Shown here: positions 23,049-34,457 of the stretch, one piece after another
Layout of the letters: each line of letters starts with the position of its first letter
Numbering within the stretch: the stretch's first letter is position 1
Source of the DNA: Stenogyne calaminthoides
Taxonomy: Eukaryota; Streptophyta; Magnoliopsida; Lamiales; Lamiaceae
Assembly (NCBI GenBank): GCA_037126765.1
Contig: JBBCBC010000031.1
Span: forward strand, 7,449,638-7,513,637
DNA: 64,000 nt
Direction: 5' to 3'
Made by a program: the position numbers and the translations under genes
Notes under the pieces: generated by a model
Databases searched by the model: none
The model's input: the letters and a program-made list of their open reading frames with translations, nothing else
What the model was told of the DNA's origin: nothing

Positions 23049-24493
23049 TGTTGGGATTATAAATAAAAAAATGCTTTTTACTTTGTTTAATCAAAAGTAT
23101 TTTTTCGAACTTATTCTTGAAATAAATTGTTTATCAAAGATTTTTTTTTAAATTGTTATGGAATGTTAGATATATTTCTGAATACAAGATTATCTCATTT
23201 AATTGTAGAAATTCCCACTTGGTTATTCATAAGATTAAATTTTCCTTGTAAAAAAAATGCCAATCATAACTAGATGGAAATGAAAGATTTTCTTGATTTT
23301 GAAGTGAAAAGATATTATGTCTTGATAAGAGATTTCTAAATACATGACTGATATCTCATAAATTCAAGAAGATCCAAATTCTTGAACCGAATAAGGAATC
23401 TTGACCATCATTATTTCTTAATCTTAATTTTTCATAATAAAAGAGATTGGTAACTATTGGGATTTTTATCATGGGTAGGAATATTATAATTTTTATCTTG
23501 GAGATTATTAAATAATGATTTAATACGAAAGAATTGCAAAAAAGATATATTCAAGATTTATCATAGATCTTGCAAGAAAATTAGATTTTCCCAACATTAT
23601 TTTTTATTAATTAAAAATTTCGAATTGAATTAATTAATGGGCTAGATAATTCTTAAACATGGGAAATAATAACCGAGCCATATTGGTATAAATGGGTTAA
23701 GATGGATATGATTTAATTTCATTCCCAAGTAGATATTCAAAAATTGTAAGGTCCAATCTTAATTTCCTAAAGGAAAAATTAGTAAAACCAAAAAGGTGAA
23801 AAATAAAATAAATATTGTTGCTAATTTTTCCAAGTTTTTTTAAAATTATTAAGTTGGGAAAAGATTTTCTTTTTGTTTTGTTATGGAATGAAGATATCCA
23901 CCTTGGAATACAAGATTATCTCATTAAATTCAAGAAATCTCCCACTTGGTTATTCAGAGAATTTTTGTGAATATAGTTCAATAAAGATTTTCTTATTTTC
24001 TTGAAAATATTATGGAAGATATGTATTTATCCCAAGAATATCTCATAAATTCAAACTCCAAATCTTGGAATCTTGCTCATCATATTTCAAAATTTTCATA
24101 ATAAAAAGAGAATTATATAATTATGCATAGATATTCAAGATTTTTGGTTGATTTTCCCATTATTTTTGGAAAAAATTAATATAAATGATTGATTCTTTCA
24201 TTCCCAAGTACATGCTAGTGGAAAAATTATAAATCCAATTAAATAATTTGTTTTCCTTTTGTTAATATTGTCCTTCCACCAATATAGTCGAACAAGGGCT
24301 AAGGGAATACTTATTCCCCAACAATAACTTCCAAAGTCCCAAGAGGTACGCTCAAGTAAATCGCGATAATTTTTCTGAATTATTATATGCATGATATGTT
24401 GTTGATAATTATTTGAATTAATTGGAAGATTAATTCATGCTAGTTTTTAATCCATTTAAATATTCTTCGTGGCTTATCCAACATGTCCCAACA
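23049..24493 (+). mobile_element. Diverged copia LTR, plus orientation
   Basis: It starts tgttgggattataaat and ends catgtcccaaca, both family termini. Compared with the copy at 44767 it lacks a block of the inner part and carries many substitutions. An ataac occurs next to both ends (23042-23046 and 24494-24498), with two extra bases at the left, and may be an eroded target duplication. It is oriented opposite to the LTR at 20768. Confidence 0.75.
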
Positions 24494-24727
24494 ATAACTT
24501 TGATTTGATTAAAAATTGTTTATGTCCGATGCTTGAAATTACAATACTTGGAAGCATTAAGTAGTTTTTTTATCCATTTGATTCTTCGTTTATCTTGTCC
24601 CGAATGGTTTGAAAAATTGTTTTTACCACGGGGTTTATACCCCCTCATTCATTTTATACCCTTTTTACTTTTTACCAAAAACTTTTTTTGTTGTTTCTCG
24701 ACCCAATCGTGATTGGGAGAGCAGATC
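24494..24727. other. Tat element internal remnant, non-coding
   Basis: This AT-rich stretch lies between the inserted LTR and gag. I see no motif. It probably belongs to the C-terminal part of gag and its downstream spacer. Confidence 0.4.
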
Positions 24728-25966
24728 CTACATGGCTATGATCTTGGTCGCCGCTTCTCGAATTTGAATATGTGTTCGCCAATCGATGCATGGCTTTCCA
24801 CATATCCGTATTCGTGGTCGAGGCTCCGACCACGCGGAGGATCTTGGCATCCTCTTCAACCGGGCTCCATCATACAAACATTTATCAAATCTTTCGATGT
24901 ATGCTCGATCTGACTCACCCTTTAGCTGGAAAAAATGTGCCAACCTTTGTTTATGTGCTGGGCGAGCACACATGGATAAGAAATGGGGACGAGATTTTGT
25001 CCCGGTTAGGCGAAAAGATGTGATGGACGCAAAAGGGCGAGTAGAAACCATCCGTGGGCACGGGCCGCCCAACGCCATGGGGAATGATTGCACCTGTCAA
25101 GATCGGCGGCGCCCGTATGGCGATCATAAAGTCTGAGTATTTGCTGAGATGAACATGTGGGTCAGACTCAACATCGAACATAGGGATTGGTGGTCGGATC
25201 TTTACCACTTTCTCTTGTATTTCGGCTGCCATGATCGCTGGTGTTAGTGGCGAGCAGGGCATTGTGCTCGCCCGAGGGAGTCCTTTCGTTGCTACCAGGT
25301 CGGCCTGTAAGCCTTCGATGGCTTTCTGCATTTCTGCAAATTTTGTGGAACTGACAGACTTGGATCGGGGCTGTGTCCCATCATGAGGACCCAGGGGGTC
25401 ATGCTCGTGATGGGGCAGTCCCCCTTTCCAAGTTCGTCCTTGACTACCCAATCGATGATGGATAGACAATTTAGTTCCAAATTTTATTTTTGTTCGGGAT
25501 GCGGACGATCATGAGGATCTGAGGGAGAGGGCATGTTTATCGGCTGTTCCCTCCCGGGATCCTGTCGCCTATAATTGCCGATTCGGTCTTTGATGGAGAG
25601 TCTCAAACGTCCAAACGCTGATGGTCTGGACCCTTGAGGCTGCTCGTCATCCGACATATCATCTGCTTTTTTATTAGCCCGCTTCCGTGCAGCTTTTAAC
25701 TTAACTTGCTCGCTATCAGGTGTATGCGAGCGTCGATCATCATCATCTTGAACTTTCAACTTGGCCAACTCTTTTTCAGCCCTCTCTTTCTGTGCTCACA
25801 ACAAGAAAGTGATGGCCTTTGTTGTGGCCGCCGGATCGTTGGCAATATCTTCAAGATTGATGGTTTCCACTGTCTGATCTTTGTGAGGCTGATGCTGAGC
25901 CTCTTTCCGATCGTGAGGTCGACTTTGTCCCGACCTCTCTGTCTGAGTATTCCTAGATTGAGGCAT
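24728..25966 (-). pseudogene. Gag of the Tat element (broken)
   Basis: This would be the capsid protein of the particle. The likely start codon is at 25966 (MPQSRNTQTERSG). An in-frame stop near 25800 and frame changes near 25480 and 25000 break it. The middle part has IPMFDVESDPHVHLSKY, resembling the usual gag start of the capsid region, and the later part has KGESDRAYIERFDKCL, the conserved capsid motif of gypsy gag. The N-terminal part is highly charged with ERAEKELAKL. No zinc knuckle is seen before the LTR insertions. Confidence 0.8.
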
Positions 25967-26028
25967 TATATTTATTTTTTCTGCCTCGGCTATCTACGGG
26001 ATTGTGTATAGGTTGGTTTTTTGGCACC

Positions 26029-26048
26029 CCCCTTCCTCTAGCGCCAAT
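26029..26048 (-). other. Primer binding site of the Tat element
   Basis: Directly inside the 5' LTR the minus strand reads attggcgctagaggaagggg. A ttggcgc start beside the LTR is the common form in plant gypsy elements. I cannot name the tRNA with certainty. Confidence 0.7.
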
Positions 26049-27279
26049 TGTTGCGAGTCGTTCTTTTATGGAGAATATTATGTGGCTAATTTGATAACAA
26101 CTCACAAACAAAATAAGTACGTGTACAATATACGGTAAATAACAGGAATTTGTTGACCCAGTTCGTCAAGAAATGACTACTCTGGGGGCATTCCAAGCCA
26201 GGGATGTAGTATTGCGAATTTTACATACAAAGTACACGATACTTCTCATGGGGAACACTTCTATGAAAGAAGATGATTTGGATAGTGAGTGTGTGAGTGC
26301 TAGGGATTTTTCTGAGTACGGATGATTTCTGAACGGGAAATTTATGAACTCTGGAATTTTTCTCCACCTCACCACTCTGGGAAATTTTTTTGTGAACCCC
26401 ACTCTTGTTCTTTTTTCTTCTATTTATAGTACTCAAACAAGCATGAGCTGGTTTGGCAAGCATGAGCTGGAGTCTTTGTGTCTTGTAAGAACTCATGTGA
26501 TGCTGCCACGTTTTCAACTTCGTCTTCCTGATTGATCCTTGCACTTACTTGTTTATAAGGCACTCTTTTGATCGTCCAAATCAATCTTTTGCTCTGACTG
26601 CTTTGTTCGCCGCTTTAACCATATCAATTTTATGCCGGAATACTGTCCTCATCAAGCATATCTGAGACTTCAGGTTGTCTGAGCCTTCAGGTTGTCTGAG
26701 CCTTCAGGTTATCTGAGCATCGAGCATATCTGAGCCTTCAGGTTATCTGAGCGTCGAGCATATCTGAGCCTTCAGGTTGTCTGAGCCTTCAGGTTGTCTG
26801 GTCCTCAGGTTATCTGAGTCTTCAGGTTACTCAAGCTTACTGAGTTCAACTCTTCTGAATTCGGACATCCTGACCCTCAGGTCACTTGACTCGGGCTATC
26901 TGATTTCTTCTTTCCTGATCTGATCAGCTTGACTGATCAGATCAACATCTCTTCAGGATCATCTCGAGATAGCATCAGGTCATTATGCCAGATTTGGTAA
27001 GCTGCGAGCGTACTCGCTTGTTCGGCGAGTAGTGAGCCAACGAGCAAACTTGCTCGTTCGGCGAGCGGCGAGCCGCCGAACAAATGATGCTTGTTCGGCG
27101 AGTGGCGAACCGGTGAACAAACTTGCTTAGTCGGCGAGTGGCGAGCTAGCGAGCAAATATGTTTGGTCGGCAAGCAGCGAGCACACTTGTCCATCGAGCA
27201 TGATTATTTTAAAAGTTGATTAATACATGTGTCCCTCCGCCGTGTTCGATTAAATTGAGTAATTATATCAAACACAACA
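26049..27279 (-). mobile_element. 5' LTR of the Tat element
   Basis: It is the partner of 10707-11943 and carries the TATA box at 26421-26428 that would drive the element's transcript. It is 1,231 bp. The target duplication cctat follows at 27280-27284. Confidence 0.95.
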
Positions 27280-27284
27280 CCTAT

Positions 27285-27931
27285 GTTATTGCTTGCTTCT
27301 CTCCTGTGAAGTAAACGAGCATTCACACGGTATATTGCATCAATAAATGTTTAAGAGCTTCTTGATCGATCATTTATAATTGGAGAGTTGGAAGAGCTTC
27401 GTGTCCAACTTCTCAGTTATAACTGTGTCATGAAATAACAAATATTTGGTTTAGAAACTGCAGAATGATAAAAATATTGCAAAATTTTGTATACATCAGG
27501 TGCACCGTGCAACTAAAAGGCATTTTTTAAACGTGTATTTTTTTTTTATATATTTTTAACTTGTTTTAGTGTAAACAAGTTGAATGCTTCAGTGAAATAA
27601 ATTTTACGTTTCAAAAATGCACTTGAGTTGCATGGTGTACATGAGGCCTACTCTTTTTTAAATATATGATCTTATTATAACCTTAATTGACATGTAATGT
27701 TCATAATAATTTAATTTTCCTTTACACATTACAACTAAAAACGTTATAAATTTTATTTGAAAAAACTTCGAATAACTTGAATTGAATTATTAAATAAATA
27801 AAATATTTTAATTATGTTAAATCTATAAATTATGTCTTTCTCTTTTTTTCTCTCATCTGAAGAGGCAGCGCTGATGAATGGAACAGAGCGGAGAGTGGAT
27901 GGATTCGTCGACACTGACGCCATGGCTTCGT
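27285..27931. other. Module D copy, then AT-rich non-coding DNA
   Basis: The part 27308-27430 repeats module D of 9519-9640. The rest (27440-27931) is AT-rich and I see no gene or element end. Confidence 0.5.
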
Positions 27932-27970
27932 GCCCCCCATCCCATCCCACCCCACCCCACCCCACCCCAC
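27932..27970. repeat. (CCCAC)n / (CCCAT)n microsatellite
   Basis: The run is a short pentanucleotide tract, with ccccaccccaccccacccc as its core. Confidence 0.9.
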
Positions 27971-28074
27971 GTCTAATTTCGCACGTTGCATAATTTCCGT
28001 GAACTTACATAATATTTTTTTTAAGACAATCAATTACAATAATTTTCTAAGATAATCAATTACAATAGCTCATT

Positions 28075-28290
28075 CTACCACCGGGCATGTGGCAACATCA
28101 TTCGGTTCACTATAGACCACAACCGCAACCATCACAATAGGGGGACTAGCCAAAACAGCAACTCGAAACCACAACCGCACCCCAACCGAAACCGCAACCA
28201 CTACAAGAGAACCACCCAAAACCGCAACTCTGAACCACAACCGCACCGAAACCCCAACCACCACAAGAGGGGGAACACCACCCCACCAGA
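28075..28290. repeat. Degenerate CAACCGCAACC-type repeat
   Basis: Motifs such as aaccacaaccgcac and accgcaaccac recur every 20-60 bp. The open frames across them are low-complexity and not credible genes. Confidence 0.6.
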
Positions 28291-28294
28291 AGAG

Positions 28295-28400
28295 GGAATA
28301 AATTTTTCATCTCCGTGTCTCGAACCCGAGACCTCGGGTCTCAAGTAGTGGAACTCTAACCATTTTCCACGCATCTCCGTGTGAACCAATAAATTTGATC
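28295..28400 (-). mobile_element. tRNA-related SINE-like fragment
   Basis: On the minus strand tggttagagttcc (A-box-like) is followed about 35 bases later by cgggttcgagac (B-box-like), with short direct repeats acacggagatg on both sides. This fits a tRNA-derived head of a SINE or a degenerate tRNA gene. It is followed by the CAACCGCAACC-type repeat. Confidence 0.4.
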
Positions 28401-28515
28401 ACATGCAAATAAACATATAGAAGACGAGAAAAAGATGGTAAACATATATTTATTTAGAATTTGGGGTTACAACTTTCGTTGATCTCTTGATTCCTCTCTA
28501 TAAAAGGGGTACCAG

Positions 28516-28956
28516 CAATCACGGACCCAGAAATTTTACCGAGGGGGGCCCAATTTATAACATAGTGTAGCGTTTAGAACTTTTATATATTTTCAAAATT
28601 ATTTGAACTAAACATCTTTTAATTTGATCACATTTAAATAAAAATGTGAATTATACATATTCTTTCTCTATTTTGTAAAAAAATATTTTATTTATTTTGA
28701 TTTTTACAAGGATTAGAATTTGGGGTTTTAAAGGAGATGACATTCGTATGAGATGGTTTTATACATGATATATGGTATAATCTATAACACAAATAATACT
28801 CATCCTTCCAAAATATTAGAACGTTAATACAAATTTATGCTTCACCTTACTATGGTCTTAGCGACTTAATTATAAGTGTATATATATATAAGAAATTCAA
28901 GTGGGGTTAGGGGGCCCAAAGGACTCCCCCGACCCCCAAGGTAGGTCCGTCACTTG
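28516..28956. mobile_element. Non-autonomous hAT-like element
   Basis: The left end reads caatcacggacccag and the right end, read inward, caagtgacggacctacc. These are imperfect inverted repeats of the form often seen in plant hAT elements. Flanks ggtaccag and ggtaccgt agree in six of eight positions, as an eroded 8-bp duplication. The interior has g-rich ends (gaggggggccc, taggggggccc) but no coding. Confidence 0.6.
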
Positions 28957-28992
28957 GGTACCGTTAGCGATTTATTTGGTTTTCGTAGTACC

Positions 28993-30690
28993 TATTGGGA
29001 AAAAAGGGTTGCCCGGATCTATTCGATGTGTGTTTAAATATATATTTAAATTATTCAATTAATTACTAACATGAATTAATCTTAAATCAATTCAACATAA
29101 TAATTAAACAAGCAATTAGCAACATGTGTACACGTAATTCACGTAAATCCTAAGCATGTGGAATCTAGGAGTTACGAGATTACATACCTCTTGTAGAGAC
29201 AACTGTTGAGACGATGGATCAACCCAAAGTGTCTTCTCAAATATGTCCCACGTCCACGAACGTAATCCGATGGAAGGATTCTCACGAACTATTTTAATAA
29301 AGGAGAAAACTAAAAATATTTGCCACCACCTTTGTGGATTTCTAATTTTTCCAACACATGGAATTGCATTGGTGATGAAAACTTCATCCCTTATTTATAG
29401 GATAAGGGGGGGCGAAAATTTGACCTAGTTGGGGCTTTGGAAAATTTCCTTGTTTCTTCCTCAAGATACAATCTTGAATATATCCAATATATTCTATTTC
29501 CCTAAATATCTCCCAACAAAATCTTTTCCTCCTTTCTTGCACATAATTTTCGAAAATTCCATTTAAATAAGGAAGGAAAAATATCTTTGAATTTTCTTGA
29601 ATTTATGGGATAAACTTGTATCTCAAGAATTCCATAAAATCTTTCCAAGAAAATCAAGAAAATTTTTTTTCTCCTTTTTAATATTTTAAAAAATATTGGA
29701 AAATTAGGCAATAATATTTTTTTCTCCTTTTCATTAATTAAACTTTAATTGGGCTATTTGAGGGGCCTTTAGGAGAATTAAGATTGAACCTCCAATGGGC
29801 TATGAATCTTTAATATTAAGCCAAATATTATTCAAGTTAATTAATATTAATTTATTTCACTATAAAATTAATATTGAACTATCCATCTTAACCCATATTA
29901 CGACTTCACAATAATATGACTCCCGGTTATTATTTCCCGTGCTTAAGATTATCTAGTCCACTAATTAATTAAGCCATTGAACAAGCTTTATATTAATTAA
30001 TATCGTTGTCCTTAGAGTAAAAACAGCTCAGCATTATTATCCATACCGGAAATAAATTTTCACTTGCAAGATTTGGTGTGATAAAGCTTCTGAGCCCACC
30101 AAGGGGACAAATCAAGCAAGTCGTACTTGCACACGATTCTCCGTATTAAATCTTAGCAATCGTCTTGTAACTAATAATATTGCCCAAGATATAAGGTATC
30201 GAATTGCGTTGATTCTCTTCCCATCATAAGTCAAAGCAATAGTTATTAATTTCACACGATCCTATTTAAGGGACGGAGATTAAGAAATAACGAACCACTG
30301 AGGTCTAATTCTTGTATATTCAGTACCGAAGAATTTGTCCTCCCGTAGGTCCTATTCAGGGCGTCATAATGCACTAGTGTAATCTCTTGATCAAGATAAG
30401 TCAATCTGAGCCTTACACTTCAACCTTTCACGATGGACTGTTCATTTCCATCTGGGTTGTGAATTTGTACTTAGTTACGAGGAACTTTTAATTTGATCTT
30501 CCGTGATCTGGTATCACCAAATTAACTACAATGTAACACGTACTATTTATTAAACAGGTTTGCAATAAATATATATAACATTCAATCATATTTGATGTAA
30601 CAGTGATAAATAATTTATTTCAGTAAATAAATAAGAAATTCAGTTTTGTTATACAAAGTAAAAAACATAATTTCCAGTATAACCCTAACA
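28993..30690 (-). mobile_element. Solo LTR of the copia family
   Basis: On the plus strand it starts near tattgggaaaaaag and ends agtataaccctaaca, with cggatctattcgatgtg and other blocks matching the inverted LTR of the 44767-60431 element. It is 1,698 bp with no internal sequence beside it. Flanks gtacc and atacc agree in four of five positions. The left terminal dinucleotide is mutated. It is inserted in a local tandem repeat. Confidence 0.8.
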
Positions 30691-30985
30691 ATACCGGGGT
30701 CTTAGCGACGTATTCCGGATTTTTAGTAGTACTAGGGTCTTAGTGACTTATTCCGAATTTTCCTACAATTTGGTAGCAGGGAGTTGATTGATTTTCCTAC
30801 GATTTGGTAGTAGGGAGGCAATGAGTTTTGACCTCTAACCTCTAATATAACCTACAATTTGGTAGTAGGAAATTTATGGGGTCGTCTATAATATGACTTC
30901 TGACCTCTAATTTGACCTACAATTTGATAGTAGGGAATTTAATGGGTCGTCTATGATATGACTTCTGACCTCTAATTTGAAATTT
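30691..30985. repeat. Local tandem repeats around the solo LTR
   Basis: A unit with gtcttagcgacgtattccgg is doubled at 30691-30765, and a related piece lies left of the LTR (28960-28992). A second unit of about 62 bp with acctacaatttggtagtagg and cttctgacctctaatttg occurs about three times between 30780 and 30985. Confidence 0.65.
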
Positions 30986-32440
30986 TATTTCGACTCTCCT
31001 ATTTATAAGAGATCAACGACTTAGGAAACAAGAAAATAATATTCTCAAATCTAAGTCAGAAAAGATAATTCCAAAAAAAAAATATAATCTCAAATTTTGG
31101 AGATACCTTTTTTTATAATTGCCAAAAACCTTGGGCGTATATTCTTATTGCAACTTCCTGAATGGTCTGAGGATTTCCAAGAATGGAATAAAGTTATTTT
31201 ATATTTTTATCTCCAAAATCAGGATTATAACAAATATATGACACTATTAAATTTAATAAAATTTAAGTGTCTACACATGGAATACTATAATTTTTGCTGT
31301 CAATTTGTATATGTTTTTGGTGTAAAAAATGAGTGTCTTGTTAAAAGATAAAGTCTTGTGTACATAAATGTATCTTTAAATAATGTTAGATAGTATTAGA
31401 CACAAATTAAATTGGATGGGAAGCTCTACATGATTCTATATTTCTATTCAATCAATATCTAGTAATAAGGACTTGGCAAGCCAACCTCCGGAAGAAAAAA
31501 AAAAATTAATCATGCACCGCTGCACTAAGTTCTGGTTTTCAAAAAAGAAAAAAAAAAGTTTGCACAACCAGCCCCCAAAAACTCTGTAGTTCAACATTAA
31601 AATGAAGAATGCAACTCTGTAGTCCAACTCGAAATTAGGCCAGCTCACTTTTTGTTAGAAAATATTAAAATAAACATTAAAAATTAGGCAATTATGCAAG
31701 CAAAGTAATTCTTCCTCTATTTCCTTCTCAGTATAATATTTTTTATTATTAATTATTATATAAAATTTTTATTATTTCCATTTCAAATGATTATAAAATT
31801 TATGGTTGTGATTTGAGCATGATTAACCATAGTTCGCTACTCTTAAGTGTCTGTTTTTAAACAAAAATGGAACATTTAGAAGCACTATTCTTTAAGTGGG
31901 TGAGACCATTTTTTTTTTAAAGGTGTTTTTTTTTTGTGAAAATAGTGTTTCAAAACACCAAGAAAATATATTAAAATAATCTCGAAAGTAAAGAGCTCCT
32001 TAGACTATTTTTACTTTGAAATTTAGGTTACTTTTAAAAATTGATTTTTGTAATTCTGGAATTTTTTAAATCTTGATGAATAATAATATGTGTTTATTTT
32101 GGATTTTTGAGTATGTAGATAAGTTGTATCAAGTAAATATCTAAGAGTGAATGATGTTACACTATTATATTATTATTGAGTGAGTTTTATATTAAATTAA
32201 TATGTAAGAGTGAATGATGTTGTATTATTATATTATTGTTGATTGAAATTATATATAATGATTAGATGATTATGTAATGATTAAATTTATTAATTGGTAG
32301 GGGTAAGGTGTGCTTTTTAAAATCCAGTTATAAAATTTTAAAGTAAAATCGATTTAAAAATTCAAAATTAGGATTAGTGAACATAGTCTTGCTTTTTTTC
32401 TAGACTTGACATAATGGAAAAGTAAATACTAATGCGCCTA
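30986..32440. other. AT-rich intergenic region
   Basis: No gene, element end or tandem array is recognised, apart from a short duplicated phrase near 32135-32225 (aagagtgaatgatgttacac). It separates the repeat-rich left half from the gene island. Confidence 0.5.
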
Positions 32441-32446
32441 AAGTAA

Positions 32447-32501
32447 GGCCCATTAGAATATAAGGCCCACAAAAGGGGCTCTTAATAAATTCAATAGCCC
32501 A
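32447..32501 (+). promoter_or_regulatory. Site II-type elements upstream of eIF3G
   Basis: Three GCCCA boxes occur 90-145 bp before the start codon: ggccca at 32447 and 32464 and agccca at 32496. On the other strand they read TGGGCC/TGGGCT. Such boxes are a known mark of plant genes for ribosomal and translation factors, bound by TCP proteins. Their position suits the proximal promoter. Confidence 0.55.
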
Positions 32502-32590
32502 TTTATCCCCTCGATTTAATTTCCCACTTACAATTTGCGTGCCCAAATTTTCATCGCCGGAAACCCTAACCACCATATCTGTGTGAAGCT

Positions 32591-34457
32591 ATGACGGTCG
32601 AAACGGCGACGCAACCGAGCAAGCCCCGGTGGGGAGAGCTTGAGGAAGACGACGGAGAGGATTTGGACTTTCTGTTGCCGCCGAAGCAGGTGATTGGTCC
32701 CGACGAGAACGGGATAAAAAAGGTAATTGAGTACAAATTCAACGATGAAGGCAACAAGGTTAAAATCACAACCACCACGCGCATCCGAAAATTGGCCAAT
32801 GCGCGCCTCAGCAAACGCGCCGTCGAGCGCCGCTCGTGGCCGAAGTTCGGCGACGCCGTGCACGAGGACGTCGGCGCTCGCCTCACCATGGTCTCCACTG
32901 AAGAGATCATTCTCGAACGCCCACGCGCTCCTGGTAAAAATGTCGTCTGTTTTGTGTTTTTATTTGTCTATTCGTTGTTTTGGGGTGATCTTTTTTTAAC
33001 TGTAGATCTTCAATGTGATTTCATTGTATGTTTGGGCTGATTTGTCTTCGATTGAATTTTCGATTTCCGTGATACTGAATAGGGTGTACAATTGATAGCT
33101 TTTAGAGTTCTGTCGCAGTTACTTTAGAGAAGTTGATGAAAGTGTATATAGATTATTTAGCGATGGCATTCATATGACTTATTTATTTGTGATGTAAATG
33201 TAATTTTGGATATTGAGAGTAAGGATTTTATGTATTATATTCACCTTTGATGATATATATGTTCTTCATTATTTTTTAAGGGTTACTTAGGTAGTGAAAT
33301 TGAAGAAATACTGGAAAATTTTATTAGTTTCAGTAGTATCTTGCTTGTTTGTCCCAAGTTCTAGTTCAGGAGTATATTGAGGGGTCAGGATTGGGTTAAT
33401 GGCACTGATATTTTCACTAATGAAGATCCTTTTTTTCATGAATACTTGCCAAATAAACTCTCTTACTGCCATTGTGTTCTCAAACTCTTGACGATGCACC
33501 GGATGTGGTATGTTTATGATTTGCCTTTTTGGTTTTTTTGGTTTCAATGGCCATGTGGACTAGTGCTACTTATCCTTGTCAAATCCATCAACTTGGTTCA
33601 ATGAGCTTCAGCACTTTTTAAAGTTACTCTTCACTTACTGAAATTACCATATGTCAATCACCATTGATTAAGGCTACGACCAAAATTGATGAACTTGTTA
33701 TTTTGACACCAGAATTGCAATGTAATAAGTTCTAGAGGTGAATTATATCTGGTGTTTCTGACCTGCAAAAATGCAATTTTTCTAGTGCCCGTAATTAATT
33801 ATTTTGTTCCTGTGGTGTTTTGTTCTGTGAAAAGCTTAGCATGCTGGCTTATCTTAGTTGTACTCTATGTTTTGTTCTTGGTATGTCCACTTGAATGGGT
33901 TTTTATTGGATATGAATCGGGCAACAGGTTCTAAAGCAGAGGAAAATAAGGATTCTGGAGATCCTTTAGCTGGTGCTTCGAAAGGAGCAGTACTCATGGT
34001 TTGTAGAACCTGTGGGAAGAAGGGTGATCACTGGACCTCACGGTGCCCTTATAAGGATCTTTCTCAACCCACGGATACCTTCATCGATAAGCCACCAACT
34101 GAGGTCAATGCCCCAGGAGGTGGTTCAAAGAGCACATACGTCCCTCCTAGTTTGAGAGGAGGTGTTCCTGAGAGAGGTGGTACTGATATGAGACGCAGAA
34201 ATGAGGAGAACTCAGTTAGGGTCACCAACCTTTCTGAGGACACCAGAGAGCCTGACTTGCTCGAGCTTTTCCGTCCTTTTGGCTCAGTGAGCCGGGTTTA
34301 TGTAGCTATTGATCAGAAGACGGGGATGAGCAGAGGGTTCGGGTTTGTTAACTTTGTCAACAGAGAAGATGCTGAGAGAGCTATCAACAAGCTTAATGGG
34401 TACGGTTATGATAATCTTATCCTCAGAGTTGAATGGGCTGCTCCTAGGGCGAATTAA
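32591..34457 (+). CDS. EIF3G: Eukaryotic translation initiation factor 3 subunit G
   Basis: This is an RNA-binding subunit of eIF3, which helps load mRNA and scan on the 40S ribosome in the cytosol. Exon 1 is 32591-32933 and exon 2 is 33928-34457, joined by a GT-AG intron of 994 bp in phase 1. The product is 290 residues, close to known plant forms. The N-terminal eIF3g domain starts with RWGELEEDDGEDLDFLLPP. A CCHC zinc knuckle (C140, C143, H149, C154) follows. A C-terminal RRM spans about 209-286, with VRVTNLSE as RNP2 and SRGFGFVNF as RNP1. ATG at 32591 is the only start that gives the complete conserved N-terminus. No interruption is seen, so the gene looks functional. Confidence 0.96.

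Larger units (their letters stand above)
10707..27279 (-). mobile_element. Complete Ty3/gypsy retrotransposon, Tat lineage
   Basis: Two LTRs (10707-11943 and 26049-27279) bound a 16,573-bp element with a perfect 5-bp target duplication, cctat (10702-10706 and 27280-27284). Reading on the minus strand the order is 5' LTR, primer site, gag, protease, RT, RNase H, a second RNase H, integrase, an extra ORF on the opposite strand, polypurine tract, 3' LTR. The dual RNase H is the hallmark of the Tat clade. By eye I count about five substitutions between the LTRs in their first 345 bp, with more changes in their internal tandem arrays. Two copia LTRs and a fragment lie inside, so the element without them is about 13.2 kb. 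Frameshifts and stops make it non-autonomous as read. Confidence 0.95.

Noticed and set aside
32528..32910. Minus-strand open frames across eIF3G exon 1
   Set aside because: They are shadows of the GC-rich first exon. The plus-strand product is a clear eIF3g N-terminus.
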